DNA from: Numida meleagris | Taxonomy: Eukaryota; Chordata; Aves; Galliformes; Numididae | DNA: 64,000 nt | Direction: 5' to 3' | Assembly: GCF_002078875.1 (NCBI RefSeq) | Contig: NC_034415.1 | Coordinates: 20,117,975-20,181,974 of the forward strand | Shown here: in pieces, positions 42,732 through 56,829 of the stretch | Position numbering within the stretch: the first letter of the stretch is position 1 | Layout: every line of letters starts with the position of its first letter | Made by a program: the position numbers and the translations under genes | The notes under the pieces: model-generated | Databases searched by the model: none | Told to the model about the DNA's origin: nothing | The model's input: only the letters and a program-made list of their open reading frames with translations

Positions 42732-45700
42732 GTACAACATTGCCTTCTTCTCTCTCTCCCACCTCATGACAAGGCTTCTGTTTGATAGGACACGGTAGCC
42801 ATGTTGGGAGGCAGGTAACCCATAGTGGATAAATAGGTCCTAGTGGAAGTTTTAACTTAGTCCTAGTGTGAAACGAGGGCTAACGTGTGGGACCGCTTCC
42901 ACTGCCCAGCTAGGAAGATGGCCTGGCCGTGTTACGTGTGTTAGTGGTGTGGTTCGTGATGCTTTTCTTATGTGAAAGGCATGAGGATGATGTCACCCAC
43001 CAGCTGAAGAAAAACTGTTCCAGCTACTGGGAGAGTTTCTCAGTTAAATAAACAGTTGAGTTATTTGGGGAAAGAAATCAGGAATGCTTCCAGGAAGGAG
43101 AAAGCAAAGGAGTTGTAGCTCAACAAATAGGGCTGGAAACTTTTTTGGTTGGAGGATGACCAGCATTATCAAACCCCAGGGCAAATGCTGCCTGACCTTA
43201 TTTCCTTTGGAACTCAAGCATGACCTTCAATTCAACTGAACCAGAAATCAAAAATTCTTTTGTGTTGGAGGCACATGAAATCAGTAACTATCCTTTTGGC
43301 TATCAGTAATTCGTGATCTGTAGCCAAGGCCACACAATAGTGGGCACCATACTCAATAAAATTCAGTTTACTGTGTATACATAATGATAAGTGAACTGTG
43401 AGGGAAAAGCTAAGAACTACTTCTACAATTTTAAACCCCTTAACATTCAAAAGATGAGGTTATTTACTCTCTCACAGAAAAGAAAATACAATCCATGCAA
43501 AGATTTCACATTATATCTTGATTAGTAGCCTTTCCTCTCAGGCTCATAGGAGAAACATGCTGCCTTCCAACATAGCACCTGTCAGCTGCCTGCGCGGTTT
43601 GAAAAAGAGCCTGCTGCCTGACACTAACAAAGCTTGGATGCAATTCTGGTTTACTAACCCCAGAGCTAGTGGTAGTATCTTGCTTTGTTTACAGTGCCCC
43701 AAATGCTTTCTGCTGTCCCTTGCATCACTCTCTAAAACCTGTAGCTGGAAGTTGGTCTGTTGTGGGTGCATGGTAACTCAGGGTGCGGAGTGCAGAGTGG
43801 GCATGTTGTCATGCTAATGGGGAGAAAGAACCTCTCTTACCTCCCTTCTGCTAATGTGTACCAGTCACAACTGAAGTGTGTTGCTGCCTGCCTTCTTCTG
43901 TACTGAATGATGGCTTCTTCCATCCAGGAGAGGTTGAAGTTGCATAGGTTTAAAGTAAGAAATCTGGGACTAAAATTCAGGGCAGTGTTTTATTTTGCTT
44001 ACAGCTGAGTAAGCCTGAATCAGTACACCTTTACTGGAATTATGCTGGATTGATATGAGTACAACAAAGACCACAATTTGTCCTGGAGTAAAACTTTGAA
44101 ATATTACGCACTATATTTTTTTTCCTAACACTTTCTGGTTTCTAACTGATGTGAAAGCAGTTAACCCTGTGGAGAGCTTCCAGTGGAGGGTATCTTTGGT
44201 TTTAATCACATACGTTGTGCTCTGATGCTACCAACAGAGTCACAGATTTATTTATGAAAAAGAAATTCAACTGCTCTGTGTTTTGTGGAGTGCTGATAGG
44301 AGCAGGGTGGGAGACAAGACTCACATGAGCCAGCAAACGGGGTCTGTTTGAAGAACACTGCTCTTTGCTCCTCTTGAGCATTGCAGTACAGGCTTAGGTT
44401 GTGTAGGAATAAGACTGTAAAATTTGATCTTTTGTTGCACTGCAACAAGATTGAATTTCTTCATTGAAGAAATATGAAGAAAATTCTTCTTTCAGAAGGG
44501 AGGCTCAAAAATGTCCCAGAGAGCTGTATGTTAATTGCCTTCATATTGAGTATTTTGCATTCATTGTGCTGAGAACTAGCTTGCTCTGAACTGATTTGTG
44601 TAATAAGATGTGTGATGTCTGTCCAACTGAGGGATAGCTTTCCTTGTTGAACAGGAAGGAGAGAGAGAAAAGCTGTGGCCATTGTGCTTCCGCTGTCCAT
44701 CCCATCTCACCTTGCTGCAGACCCAGGAAAAGACAGAGCCCAGAAAGAACCCAAAGAGACAATGGCAGCTGCAGACCCAGCCATTCCCAGTAGGTGACGT
44801 TTCAGGTTGGGGTAAGAAGGGGCAAAGTTGCATACTGTGTAACATAAAAATACGTTTACCCTTTTCTTTATCAGTCACAATTAAACAGCTGTGAATGACG
44901 TACTTGCTGTTTAAAATAGTCCTGCTGTTTAGAACTAGTACATGTTGACTTTTATTTGCATACTAAACAGCTTTTAGAGTTGCTCTTTTATAATTGTTAA
45001 TCACACTGTGTGATGGGCAATGTCTTGTTGCAGTGTCTGTATTTATTAGAGCTGGCTGTTCATCTCTGTCTTGGTTTTCCACTTAACTCATTGTCCCATG
45101 CAGATCTTGGTTGTCAGTGAGGCTGGGAATCTGGTTGCTCTGCATAAAACTTTCTGAACTCAATGTTCAAAAGATCACCTGGCTGTTAAGCCTTAAATTA
45201 TCCTCCAGGGAAGATGACCAGTCTAGAGGACGCGATAGTCAAATGTTGTGTGGTGAGCCTGAGCTTTCTGAGCTCCTGCCTTCATGCGCCCAGGTGCTTT
45301 TGTGGTTAGCTTGCAGACTGCCCCTTCCCTTGAAAGACAAAGTTTGAGCAGCAAAGCTGAATATTTGATGTGATATGTGTATGCCCTGAACTTGGGAAGC
45401 ACTAGGCAGGACACAGTGTTTGAGTAGACCTAGATTTCATCTGCTTACAGCAGAGCCTAGGTCTCTTTGCCACCAGTTGCTTTGCTTTACTTTGTTGCTA
45501 GCGTATCAAACACTGGACCATGGAAGCCAAATTTATACTCTTGCTGTATTTAAGACTTTTTCTGCCTCCTGTGTCTGAGAACCAGCATGTAAAATGTTTA
45601 TTTGCTAAACCTCAGTAGGAGAATTACAAGCATGTCCTCCTAAACACAATACCAGAGTGAATATAGTGACTGTTTTCCTACATTTTGAGTAGAGGGTGGC

Positions 45701-48700
45701 ATGGATGGAGGCTAGAACAGGCATACAGCTGAGGTTGTTGGTTGTCAAGCTGGCAGAATAGTGACAGGTTCCTAGAATGAGAGAAGAACATTGGTGACGT
45801 GCCGAAGATGGTGTGCTGTTCTTTGGCTTTCCCCATGCAAGTCTGCTAGTACCAGTGGATGCAACTGCAAGTTCTGTTGATCTGTTTCAGAAATATCCTT
45901 CAATCTGCTCATTTTGGTTTCTAAGCTTAAATAAATTAATTTAGATACTATGTTAAAAGAATTTATGAGGCCCTGGTAGATGGTCTCAGTTTGAGGAAAA
46001 CAGTTTTAATTTACCTTTGGAACTGCTGTGGTTTGATTGTGTGTTGTTTGGTTTTTTTTGCTTGCTTTTGATCTTTCCCCACATTGCATGTCAGACTATC
46101 ACTTAACACTGCTGGCAGCATTGGGAAAGGAGGGATGGACTTACTATGCTGTATTTTTCTGTATTCCCGTAAAGCAGAGAATAAATAGGAAGATCTTTTT
46201 TTAAAGCCCTGCTGGATTTAGTGGCTTTATTTGGCAAAAAATGTTTTTCTCTTTTCATTTCTGATTAATGATGTTCTGCTTCATTCTTTGCTTCTTTGAG
46301 CTGTAGACCGTGGGAGCTGCTTGAGACCGTGCCAAGGGCTGTCATGTATTAGTTACACAGTCCTTACGTGACTTTGCCAGCATGTTCAGTATCATCATCT
46401 ATCTTACTCTCATTTATGCTCTTTTCCTCCAATTGAAAATACAGCTGTGAATGAGCTGAGATGCAAATGCCAAGAAGTGGCCTAAAAAATACCTTGAAAT
46501 ACAAATACTTTAACTTTTTTCTCTATCATGTGGCATCTCTTTCCCATCGAGTCAGTACATCCTGTAGGTCAGTAAAAGCCAATATAGATTACTGTTTTGT
46601 TAATATTGTTCTTGACTTTTATTAGGAAATACGATACAATTTCTAAAATAAAGAATATCTCAGAAGATTCAGTAGGGCAGCATTAACTCCATTAGCCACA
46701 TGAATACATGACAGTAAATGAAGCAACTGCTTATTTAGCCAAGATTGCAGTCTGGCTTTAAACAGATGACTCCCTGGGAAGAGAAAAAGGGCGTACGTAG
46801 TTCATAGGAGGAAATATTTCATCTTCCTACTGTAGTCTTTCATGGATTTGTCTTAGAGCAATCCATTGCTCTTCTGTCCTTGGAGGTTGCTATAGTTTCG
46901 TTAGGAAAAATTTGTCTGCGGATATGCAGTTTATGTTAAGGGTAACCAAAACCTTTTATAATGTAATATGCCAGAATGTCGTCTTTTTTGCTTTATTATA
47001 CCTATTTTGGAGGTAAGATCAGCAGGCAGAAGACCTTCCTGATGGGTGACTCATACAGTACTATCTGCAAGTGACTGCTTATTTGTTCTTCTTATGCCTG
47101 GGGGATTTATAAGGTAGTTGCAGTTCCTAATGAAGGACCCCTCTGGTGTATTGCTTTCCTCAGCCTGTAAAGCTCGGCCTGATGTCTTTGGGGGCCTCAA
47201 TCAAGAATTACAAGAGTGGAAGAAAAAAAAAAAACATGAAGATATAGATGTGGAAATTACATCCATTTGCTATTAAATCTGAGAAAATAAGTAATATTCT
47301 CAAGATTTTAAGTGTCACCAGGGGATGCAGGGGTTTGTGACTGGGGAGAGATTTCCCCATTTCCCTGCTTTGAACTTGCAGATTTGAATTTCACTTGTGC
47401 TCATAGTGCTTGGAGTATCTATTTCTGTTAGATATGGCAATTATAAACTGTTGCACTATCTAATAAATAAATACTGAGCTTGGTGCAGCGGTGTGGGTAT
47501 CTTTAGATCAATTTGCACAGTTTGAACAGTTTTAATAGATCTGAACTACCAAGTTTTGTTGCCTGTGCTGAGAACTGCTCTACATTTCCTGCCTTCTGCT
47601 GCTCCAAATATTGTCCAACTGTAACCATTTGGGCTGAAATCTTCTATGCAGGGAGAGGGGACCATGTTTCATGTTTATGATGTTTTCCTCAACATTTAAG
47701 TTAAATCTTTTAAATAGCGTAAAAAAAAAAACCAACATCTTCAAAATATTGTACCAGTAGTTAAAAAAAAAATACTCTTCATATTTGTCTTGATCCTAGC
47801 TGTATGCAGAAGAATAAATGGGATTAGGAAAGAAATGGAACATAGGCTTTAAGGGATGGACATGCTGTCTTTGAAGAGGCAGGGCTTGAAGAGCCCAAGT
47901 GGCCTCAGTTCTGTCCCTTCTGTCCCTTACAATCCTATTTTTTTGTAGTTACTCACTCTCAAGAAATAATGTTTTCATTGGGAAGCTGCGTCACTGAACA
48001 GGTTAAAGTAAAAATCCTAAGGAGAGGATGCAACGTTAAGCCCTTGTTTGTCTATTGTTGCTCATTAATTCTGAGCAGTATTTTTTTAACCCTGAAAGAA
48101 AACTTGTCCTCCTTCCGTTGCAGTTGATCCATTGCATATGACTTTTTTTCATCTGTTCATTCTTGTTTCTGGAGGGCTTGCACAATTACAGCTGAACTTT
48201 TGTCATTGTCCATATGTGCTTTCTTCATCCAAGGTCAGTGTGAGGTGTTGGACCCTTTTTCATTGCAGGATCAGCCATTTTACCTGGCCTTTGCCACAGA
48301 TGTAGAGCGTGTGAGCAGTGACCAAGGCTTAGTTCAGCTTAAGGCCTCAATTCCACCGAGACTGAGTTGCACTGGGCAGGATGAGAATTGTCAGGGTGGT
48401 CTGAGCTGTTCTTCAAGCACTTCTGTCTCCTGAGTGTCGTACAGATTCCTTTAGTGAACACAAGCATCTTGAAGAAAACAGCTACAATTGAACTTTCTGC
48501 CTTCCCTCCTCTATTTGCATTACAAGAGAGATCTAGTGCTGCATCTAGCCCATCTTTTTAAAAAAGTTTAAATTAATTTTCTGGTTTTGTAGGCAGAGTT
48601 ATTTGTACTGTGCTGCTAAATACCTGAGTGCTACAGGGACAGTGCTCAAGTGTCGGTGAAATCATTTACAGTGGTTTGGAAGGATAAAACCAGTGAGCCA

Positions 48701-50141
48701 AGTTAATGCCTGGAACGTTGATTTCAATTAGTAGCGTAAGTGGAAAATTTTGCATGTTTTGCATGCATGTAGCTATATGGTTACAGATGCAAAATGCAAA
48801 TTGAAAACTTGATTGATATCAAAGCTGTCTGGCTTTTTGGGTGGTCTGTATGGAGTTTCTAGGCATTTGACATTGCATTTCTCACTCGCTGTCTGGTACT
48901 CAGATTTCTGTTGGATACTTGGAAGAAATTTCCACATTCATGCAAGCACGGAATTTGGCACACAATTTGCATCATTTATAGAAATCGCTATGTTTGACTG
49001 TACTTCTGTTCGTATAACCCTTATTACATGCTTTATTATGAAATGGTGTCAGTTATTAAGTTGTTATTCAGTACTGATCTTCCCAGAAGTGTAGACATGC
49101 ATTTTGTTTCTGACCTAAGCAGACTTCTTGTTCTTATGGGCATGTGATGAAACTTACTCCCCACGTTCACTGGTTTCTGTCCTTCTGTACGCCACTTTGT
49201 CAGCTGAGATCTGCAGCTTCCTAGTGCAAGTGAGGAAGTGGTCCTTGGATCTCCTTGTTCTCCTCTGATGCCGTTATTTTTACCACATTTGGGATTTACA
49301 GGCTCAGCCTCACGGGCTGAGAAGGTGCAGTCTTCTTCTGACTCATCCATGATGTTCTTCTTGTGGAAGGGCCAACGTCACACCATGGGTAACGCGTTCA
49401 GCGGGGCCAAGTTAGTTGGAGATGCCGGAGCATTTCTGTTTCATGCTCTCTGGCTGTATTTTCCATTTTCTTCTAGTAGTCTTCATCCCACTGCAAAGGA
49501 GGAGGAAAGGAAGAAGAATATTAAAGAATATTGTTGCCTGTCAGCTAGCTAACTTGGTGAGTAAGGCTTTAAACAAGGTGACGAGAGGTGGCAGAAACCT
49601 GCAGGTTAGGACATGCATAAGTGCCAGGGCAGGCTCTTGCAGATGGTGTTTCTATAGGAAGGAAGGGCAGGAGTGGGACTGTCCCCTTCCCCTAACAGAG
49701 CTGTATGATCAGCACAGCCCATCTGTTGTCATCACACCCTGATGTATGCTGTATTTTCAATTCAGTTGTATTTTGATTTAGTGGGTCTGTATTTTATTGT
49801 GTTTTAAATTACACGCATAACTCCAGACAAGAATTGCCTGTTCCTGCAGCTGGGCTATGTGCATTTTGGCTTTTTCCATGTGCTTGGGTTTTTATCGGTC
49901 TTTTGCGATTCCAGACCACTTCCAGCCAGCATGTGGGCTGTACCGCTATGTGCTGCGGTCACTAGGAACACAAGGGCCAAAAGCGACATAGCCAAATGGC
50001 ACTGGGCATCTGTAACAGCTGATTTATGTTAAAAATGAATCTAACTTTGAATCCATAACTTACAGAGTCCTAATGTTTTTCTTTGAGGAGCAACAACATG
50101 TGATGGAGATGTCTTTCCCAGCCAGCAGTGATGCCGTGACT

Positions 50142-50270
50142 TCACAGAATTATGGAATGGCTTGGGTTGGAAGGGACTTTAAAGTCCGTGCAGCTCCAAG
50201 CCCCCTTCCATGGACAGAGTTGCCAACCACTAGATCAGGCTGCCCAGGAAAAGATCAGGCTCTGAGCTTG
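50142..50270 (-). mobile_element. CR1 3'-end fragment, antisense
   Basis: TTCACAGAATTATGGAATGG followed by GGGTTGGAAGGGACTTTAAAG and ending near ATCAGGCTGCCCAGGAAAAG is a reverse-complement CR1 terminus. It belongs to a different group from the copy only 140 bp downstream. Confidence 0.9.
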
Positions 50271-50408
50271 TGGTGGCCTGTGGTGAGGGCAGTGTTCCTT
50301 TGCCTGCCTCAGTTTGCGCTGCTCTCCAGCCTGGGCAGGAGAGGCATGTGCTTCTGGGCCTAGTGTTACAGATTCTTCTGTATCTCTGTTACTATAGTCA
50401 TCACTGAA

Positions 50409-50658
50409 CATAGAATCACAGAATCAGGATAGAATAAGGCTGGAAAAGACCACTAAGATCACCCAGCCCAACCCCACCCCACTATGCCCACTGACCACGT
50501 CCCTCAGTGCCACATCCCCACGGTTCTGGAACACCTCCAGGGATGGTGACCCCACCACCTCCCTGGGCAGCCTGTGCCAGTGCGTCACCGCTGTTTTTGA
50601 GAAGAAATTTTTTCTAATCTCCAACCTGAACCTCTCCTGGCACAACTTAAGGCCATTA
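50409..50658 (-). mobile_element. CR1 3'-end fragment, antisense, about 250 bp
   Basis: The tail ATAGAATCACAGAATCAGGA leads into reverse-complement CR1. The minus-strand translation includes LPREVVGSPSLEVFQ and DVALRDVVSGHSGVG, closely matching the sense copy at 60.88-61.1 kb. The open frame at 50424-50645 on the minus strand is a remnant of CR1 sequence, not a host gene. Confidence 0.93.
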
Positions 50659-52421
50659 CATCAAAAGTAAAAACTTTAAACCAAGGGATAGTGAAGAGCA
50701 AGCGACAAACGAAAGGTAAATCTTATGGAAGGCTGCAGTGGAGATATGTCAGCTGTATGTAGAGTTTAGTATGTGTTTGTTTTCTGGTGCTTTGGTCACA
50801 GAGCTTATAAAATGCTGAGTTAGCAGAAAGCCCAGGATGCTGTTATAGTTACGAGGTGATGTATCTCTTATTGCATTTCCTCTATTTGTATTTCCTGTTG
50901 GGAAGAAGGGAATGTTAGCTGGAGTTGGGGTAAGGATGACGGCAGGTTTGCCAGTGATTTTCCTTTGTAAAAAAATGAATAAATCTCTGCTGCTATTTGC
51001 ACAGATGGGTGTTTTTGGAAGGAGGAAGGGTCAATAAAAATTGAAAGCATGATTTTTCCCAGACCTTCCTTTGGAGGAGGTAGGATTGGACAGGAAATGA
51101 TTTTATGTAGGAGGAGTAAGGTGGGAGAAAGCTGGGAGGAAAGCAGCACTCGGGGGCAACACAACTTTCAGTATGTGAAAATTGGAGGAGGAGGCACAGG
51201 TGCATTTCTCATACTGGGTACAGTGAGGATGGTGGGTGGCACAGCAGGTGCTGGCAGGGAATGGATGGGACGTGCCGAGGTTGAGTGCACGTGTTCTTCA
51301 GCTTCTGTTAGCTAAGTTATGTGATATGTGCTTCTTCCCTTAAATCTGAAATTAAATCCTATCAGATTTGAAACCAATGGCACAGATTCTACTGACCTGT
51401 CCAGAGTAATCATTTTGTCTTAGATACACGGCTAGGCTTTCCTCTTCTGCCAGTAAGTGATGGCACAGAGAGTTTGTGATCTTGTGTAAACTTCTGCAGC
51501 AGAAATTCCTGTGTTGTTTCATAAGGAATGCAAGCCTCTATTTCCACTGTACTCTTCCTAAAAGACTGAATTTTTTTGTTTGTTTGTTGGTCTGTTTTGT
51601 TGTTGTTTTTTTTTTTAATACATCCTGAGTGCTTGGGGGGATTATCTGTTATTTTTGTGTTATTTTTTTATTGTATCGTAGTGAGACCCAGTGGTCCTCA
51701 GTGTGAGGAGTCCATGGAGCATAACCCAACAGAAGGATGCTGCATCTTTCTTTTTTTTGTGCATCTGGTGTGAATTCTCAGGGCTTTATCTGTTGTACAG
51801 AGAACTTGATTTCAAGATGACTGTGTATTCAAAGATGCTGAATTCAAAGTTTACTTTCTACAGGATTTACAGAAACAAAAGCTTTCACCCTGAATATCTC
51901 TGACTGTTCCCTGTTGGAGTCTGTGGCACAGACTGTGACTCTGCAGTTCCTGTTGAACAGCATCACCTGAACGTGATGCGTTTTTGCCTCTCTGAGCGAC
52001 TTTGTCTTGAGGAAAGGTACTTGATTATGAAATTGTTGGTTGGAATAGGCAAGGAATCAAAAAAACATTTGAGAGATCCACTGCTTCATTACCTAGGAGG
52101 TGTATGTGTTACAAAATTACAGGCTTTGCTTTACTGTTTTGACTTGAGGTATTTCAGTGAATTCTGGTCATTTCTAAGTTAATCGGGCCAAAATGCTGGA
52201 ATATTTGCTGGAGACTCAGAGATGATTGTTTGGGAATACTTTTGTGGAACAATAATCTGTTATAACAGCTGCTAGCAACTGGAAATCCTCATACATCTAT
52301 TTTCAGTTAGGAATAATTATTGCCCTTCTGTAAAGACATGCTGCTATTTTGTTTGGGTGCCTTTTGGGAAGGAGGCAGTTGCAGTTTTTATGATACTGTG
52401 TCCCTTGCTTTTGTTTTCCAG

Positions 52422-52464
52422 AGTATGACAAACTGGGCTTTCTCCTGAACCTGGACTCAAAATT
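52422..52464 (+). CDS. ST3GAL3: ST3GAL3 coding exon: stem / start of luminal domain, 43 nt
   Basis: Joined to the preceding exon, this reads E-YDKLGFLLNLDSK plus two bases (TT) of a Leu codon. The human sequence is EYDRLGFLLNLDSKL, as I recall it. It enters after a TTTGTTTTCCAG acceptor and leaves through a consensus GTAAGT donor at 52465. At 43 nt it is not a multiple of three, so skipping it would shift the frame before the catalytic domain. The next exon (expected to begin with the rest of the Leu codon and then PAEL or similar) was not found before the window ends, so the gene is partial here. Confidence 0.93.
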
Positions 52465-53647
52465 GTAAGTACAACTCTTTCTTCTTTGTTTCCGTAATTA
52501 CAAATTTCTGTTGCAAACAACTCCTATGTCACTTGGGCGGTTGTCTCACTGGAGTGTATGGGACTGCCAAGTCCTACAGCAACCAGACAGTTAGGACTTT
52601 GTGGCTTACTGTATACAGGCTGCCTTATGTTGGGGTTCACTCTCATTAATTTCTTAATGACTGATCAAGAAGCTGTGAATGTCCATCTGAAGCCATGCCG
52701 GCCAGTCTGCTCTGGATGTCCTATCCTTGACAGACATCTTCCTAATGAGAAGAAATGTATTAAAAATTTGAAAGCAGGAGGAACGTCAATCTACAGTTTA
52801 CTGAGATGTTTAGAACTTTATGATTCCTTTCTATTTGTCTCTTTTAAAATGCGTACTATTGTTTTTGTTTCTAAAATGGACCTCAATAGGAAGTAGCAGG
52901 AGTGACAGAAGAAAACAGAAGTGCTGAAGGATGATGTTCTTTGTGGTTTTTGCCATACTCTGTCAAATTGAACTGAACCTAACACTAGGGGTCACCAGCG
53001 ACTCTGTTTCTGAGGTCAAAAGACTTGGAGAAATTTTGACATCAGGAGCAAAAAGACTATGGGAAACCTGACTCTTCCACCTAAAATGACATTGAAGCAA
53101 TCCAGTGGCTCTTAATGACTTGAGGATGTGTCCCCCGTACTGTGGATCATGTTAACATAAAAAACATTCTTAATGTTTTAAGGAGTTTCATTGTACTCTC
53201 TGGGTGTAACATCAAAGTTTTGAGTTTAGTGACAAGGGTGACTTGTGAATGAACGTTTTGGTCTTGCTAAGAGAGAAATGGCTTTGGGTTTTTTATTGGT
53301 CTGGTTATTTTTATTTTTGGTAATGACTGATGTATTGAAAATGCAGCTCAGTGACTGCCCGCACACTTTTGATATACCAAGTTTGGGTATCATCAGCCTA
53401 TGCTGGGTCTCAACTACAGTTTCTGTTTTTCTTCCTCTGTTTCTTCTGTCTTCGCTGTCCTGTTGTGTGTTACTTGTAACAAGTCTCTCTGAGCCTTCCT
53501 TAACTTTGTACCTCTGTTACATTCTTTCTTCTTTGCTGACTTCTCTGCTTAGATTACAGCTTTTGAGACACAGCCTGTTCCTTCTTACACTTCAGTACAA
53601 GGCCAAGTGAGGTTTTTACCTGCTAGAGGGCTTCCCAAATTTAAATT

Positions 53648-53666
53648 AAAAAAAAAAAAAAAAAAA
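53648..53666. repeat. Poly(A) run
   Basis: A homopolymer run of about 19 A bases in intron sequence. Confidence 0.9.
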
Positions 53667-54452
53667 CCTCCCTGTGATAAAGGCTGTTATCTTTGATTAA
53701 AAACAAAAAGATTTCTGTTGACTGCTTGGAAGATATTTAGATAGCACCCTAAAAAAGCACATGTGCTTGAAAAACGGTAAATTTAGCTTCTGGAAAGGCT
53801 TGTAAAATAAAATCAGCATGATTAAACTTTAAATACAAAGTTGCAAATAAAGGAAGTATATACATAGGTGAAAACCCATAGGCTTAGGCTGGTGGATTTT
53901 TGTTTTTCTTCTTCTTTGGAAGTGAAGATGGCCCTGCTTTGGGAGTGGACCTGCTGACCTGCAGAGATGCCTTCCAACCAGAATTATTCTGGTCATTTTC
54001 ACTAGCAAGAGAGCTAGAGAAAAACTGAAAATACTGTAGAACATACTAAATAAATGTCAAAAGAGGAGTGGGTGATAGAAGATGAAGCCCGGAGGAATTT
54101 GCTGCCGTTCCACGAGTTTACCCTGTGGTCGTGATACCAAATACATTTTTGAAGTACATACTTAGAAGTCAGTGGAACATAATGGTTAAAAATATGTTAT
54201 CACTTTCTGTGACTTTTACGCAAGATCATACTATGGCAGAAGGACTTTCTTGTTTAAAATGACTTACTCAGAGAGTTAAAAGGGATAATAAGTTCTGCGC
54301 TGATGACTTTATTGGCAGAAATAATTCAATTATGTCTGTTGTGATATAATCGTTCTGGTGGAATTTTGCCATTAATCATAACTTTATAGAGTTCACTTAA
54401 TTGACAGCATGTGAGAACGTTGTGTGACTTGAAGCACTTGGGGCAACAATTA

Positions 54453-54454
<2 letters not shown>

Positions 54455-54495
<41 letters not shown>
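54455..54495. repeat. (TC)n microsatellite, about 20 units
   Basis: A perfect dinucleotide array of about 41 nt. A homopurine/homopyrimidine tract of this length can form triplex (H-DNA) and is likely length-polymorphic. Confidence 0.97.
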
Positions 54496-54498
<3 letters not shown>

Positions 54499-56805
54499 CT
54501 TTTAATCTTTCATTTGTTCCAAATCTGTTCCTGGCTGGTTGTGTTACTTAGTATCATTTAAACTAATGCTAATGACGTGGAGGAGTAACACTTTCTACAA
54601 AGATAGGTTTGCAATAAAACTTAAATGCTTTGACCTGCATTTTAAATCACGTTATGTAGAGGAAAGCATTTGACAGAAGTAAATAGTAATATGTCCATTT
54701 TCCTTTGCATCTTTCATTTTTCCATTTATTACCACTTCAGTGTCTTCTGCCTTGTAGGTACCCAAGGCATGCTATTGAGATGCAGTGCACTTTGTCATGG
54801 TTACAGCAATGTAATGGTTCTGTTCAGCGGCTTTCTTTGAGTTTGTGGAAGCCAGATTTATTTGCTTTGGAAAGAAAATGTCAGAACTACATATATGTTT
54901 TGTTTGGGAAGTGTATGTCTGATGCATGCCTTGCTACAGCATTAGGGATCCCAGCTGCAGTGGCCAGGAATCCCACCTGGAAGGGGATGGGAAGTTCTTC
55001 AGAAATGGAGAAGATGGGCTCTGACCAGAAGTTTTGTTGCTCTGAGCTTGTCAGGAGAACATCAAGAAGAAAACTGTTCCCTTTCTGCTGCCTGTCCTTA
55101 GGCTAACTCTGCACTGGGAAGTCCTTTCGCTTCTAAAAGGGAGGACAGTATGCAGGTAGGGATAATGAACTACTGGATTAATGGAAAGCTGAAGACATCT
55201 GCAGGCAGTATAGTTTCTGAATTAATTTTTCATAGTCAAAATGAGACATGAAGCTCCTCAGGATGAGGTTAGTGAAAAGATGTGTTGCAGAAGGAGCTGA
55301 TCTTTTAGTTTTGTTTGTACCAGCCATAGTGTCATAGCCAAAACAAGAATACCAAACCAAAATATGCACAAAGTATGCAAATAGGCCGATGGAATCTTTT
55401 TCTCCCAGGTGAAGCAGTTTCCCAAGCAGCAGAGCCACATACCAGTTTAAAGACTTTAAGAATAAAATCCAAAATTTACTGGTTGTGTAGGGAAATGCAT
55501 CTCTATAGAAATAAATACATTGCGATTCACAGGTCTTAATCCTTTTAGGGGTGACTGGTTTCTGAACAACTTGAGGCCATCAGTCACGTTAGTGAGTCAG
55601 CCAGAGGATTACTGGGTGCCACCAAGATTTGCAGTTGCTTTCTAACATCTGTGCTTGGCAAAAGGGTTGCGTGCTTTTAGTACTATTAAATATTTGTATT
55701 GTAGGAGTTCTTTGAGGCTGGCCAGGTCCAAGAAATGAGAGTCTCATTCACTGTGGGCTCTGAGTCATGCTCTGAACAGGTTCTATATTTGCACTGAGTA
55801 GAAGGAGAGTGCTGCAGGAGGATCAGCATATGATTGTGAAGTTAATTATAGACGGTGTCTTAATGCACATTCAGTGACGCCGGGCTTAAGATTATGTGGT
55901 CCTTCTTTGGTTTATCACTTTTTGTGTTTGGTTTAATGCTGATAATGGTTACCTTAAGTATGCCTTGGCGTGCTACAAGTGTAGATTTGCTTGCCATGCA
56001 CATGTGAAGATCTTTTTTTTGCCATAGCTAGCCTGTGTGATCTGAACTTGCTTTCCTTACCATGCCTGCATGCCATTCTGTTACTCAGTGCAATGGAAGC
56101 TAGCGCCTGGTCGCACTGCCATTTCTGTCCTCATTTCAACTTCATCCTTCTAAAGCTATTTTCAGAGATACTTTATCCAGAAGAAAGCCCACCCTGGGTG
56201 ATGGCTGTTCTCTCCACCTGCTGCCATAGTCAGCTCCCAGTGTTAGAATCTCAGCTGATGAATGAAGGAGGAAGCATCCCAGGGTTTGACTTTGTCTGGG
56301 GAAGAGCTACTCCCTGGGTGCAGATGTCTCGCAAATGTTAGACGATCTGCTTGAGCTTACTGCCAGCAATTGGGACCACTGGAAGTAAAAAAAAAAAATT
56401 CAGTTAATTAGATAGTAGTAGATATTATAACATATTAATTTGAGAAAGTTCACTTTTTTAATAGGTAGAATCACAAGCAAAAAAAAAAAATATTAACTCC
56501 TCCCAATCAGAAAAATGATTGAGATCGTTATGACTGATCACAATAACATAATGCTAGTGTACCTAATATACTGTGTTTATGCAGTATAAGGTATACTGTT
56601 TATATTGCATAATTCTGGGATTTTTAGGTGATAATTAAAGTGAATATTTTTTCCAGTGTGGTCTGTGCACAATAGTATCTTGTGACACTATTCACATGTT
56701 TTTCCAATATTACAGATTTGAGAGATGCAACAAAGATTTCTGAATATTTGTGATAATTTCAAGGTTATCCTCAAAAACAGAAGACAAAGAAACTGAGTCT
56801 TTGTA

Positions 56806-56829
56806 AAATAAATAAATAAATAAATAAAA
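56806..56829. repeat. (AAAT)n microsatellite
   Basis: About five to six copies of an AAAT/TAAA unit in intron sequence. Confidence 0.93.

Larger units (their letters stand above)
42732..52421 (+). other. ST3GAL3: ST3GAL3 intron (9.7 kb)
   Basis: This intron runs from a weak GTACAA donor to a TTTGTTTTCCAG acceptor. It is AT-rich and contains two antisense CR1 fragments near 50.1 and 50.4 kb. No other gene was seen. The open frames are short and have no family resemblance. Confidence 0.9.

Noticed and set aside
50424..50645. 73-codon minus-strand ORF with apparent conservation to 60850-61050
   Set aside because: The similarity is due to both being copies of the CR1 transposon tail, not a host gene family.
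53245..53610. Hydrophobic 121-codon ORF that looks membrane-like
   Set aside because: It is T-rich intronic sequence, and a pyrimidine-rich strand always translates to Leu/Phe/Ser. No family resemblance and no initiation context.
54705..55106. 133-codon ORF in the last intron
   Set aside because: No recognisable domain and no splice or promoter context. Length is within chance for 64 kb.
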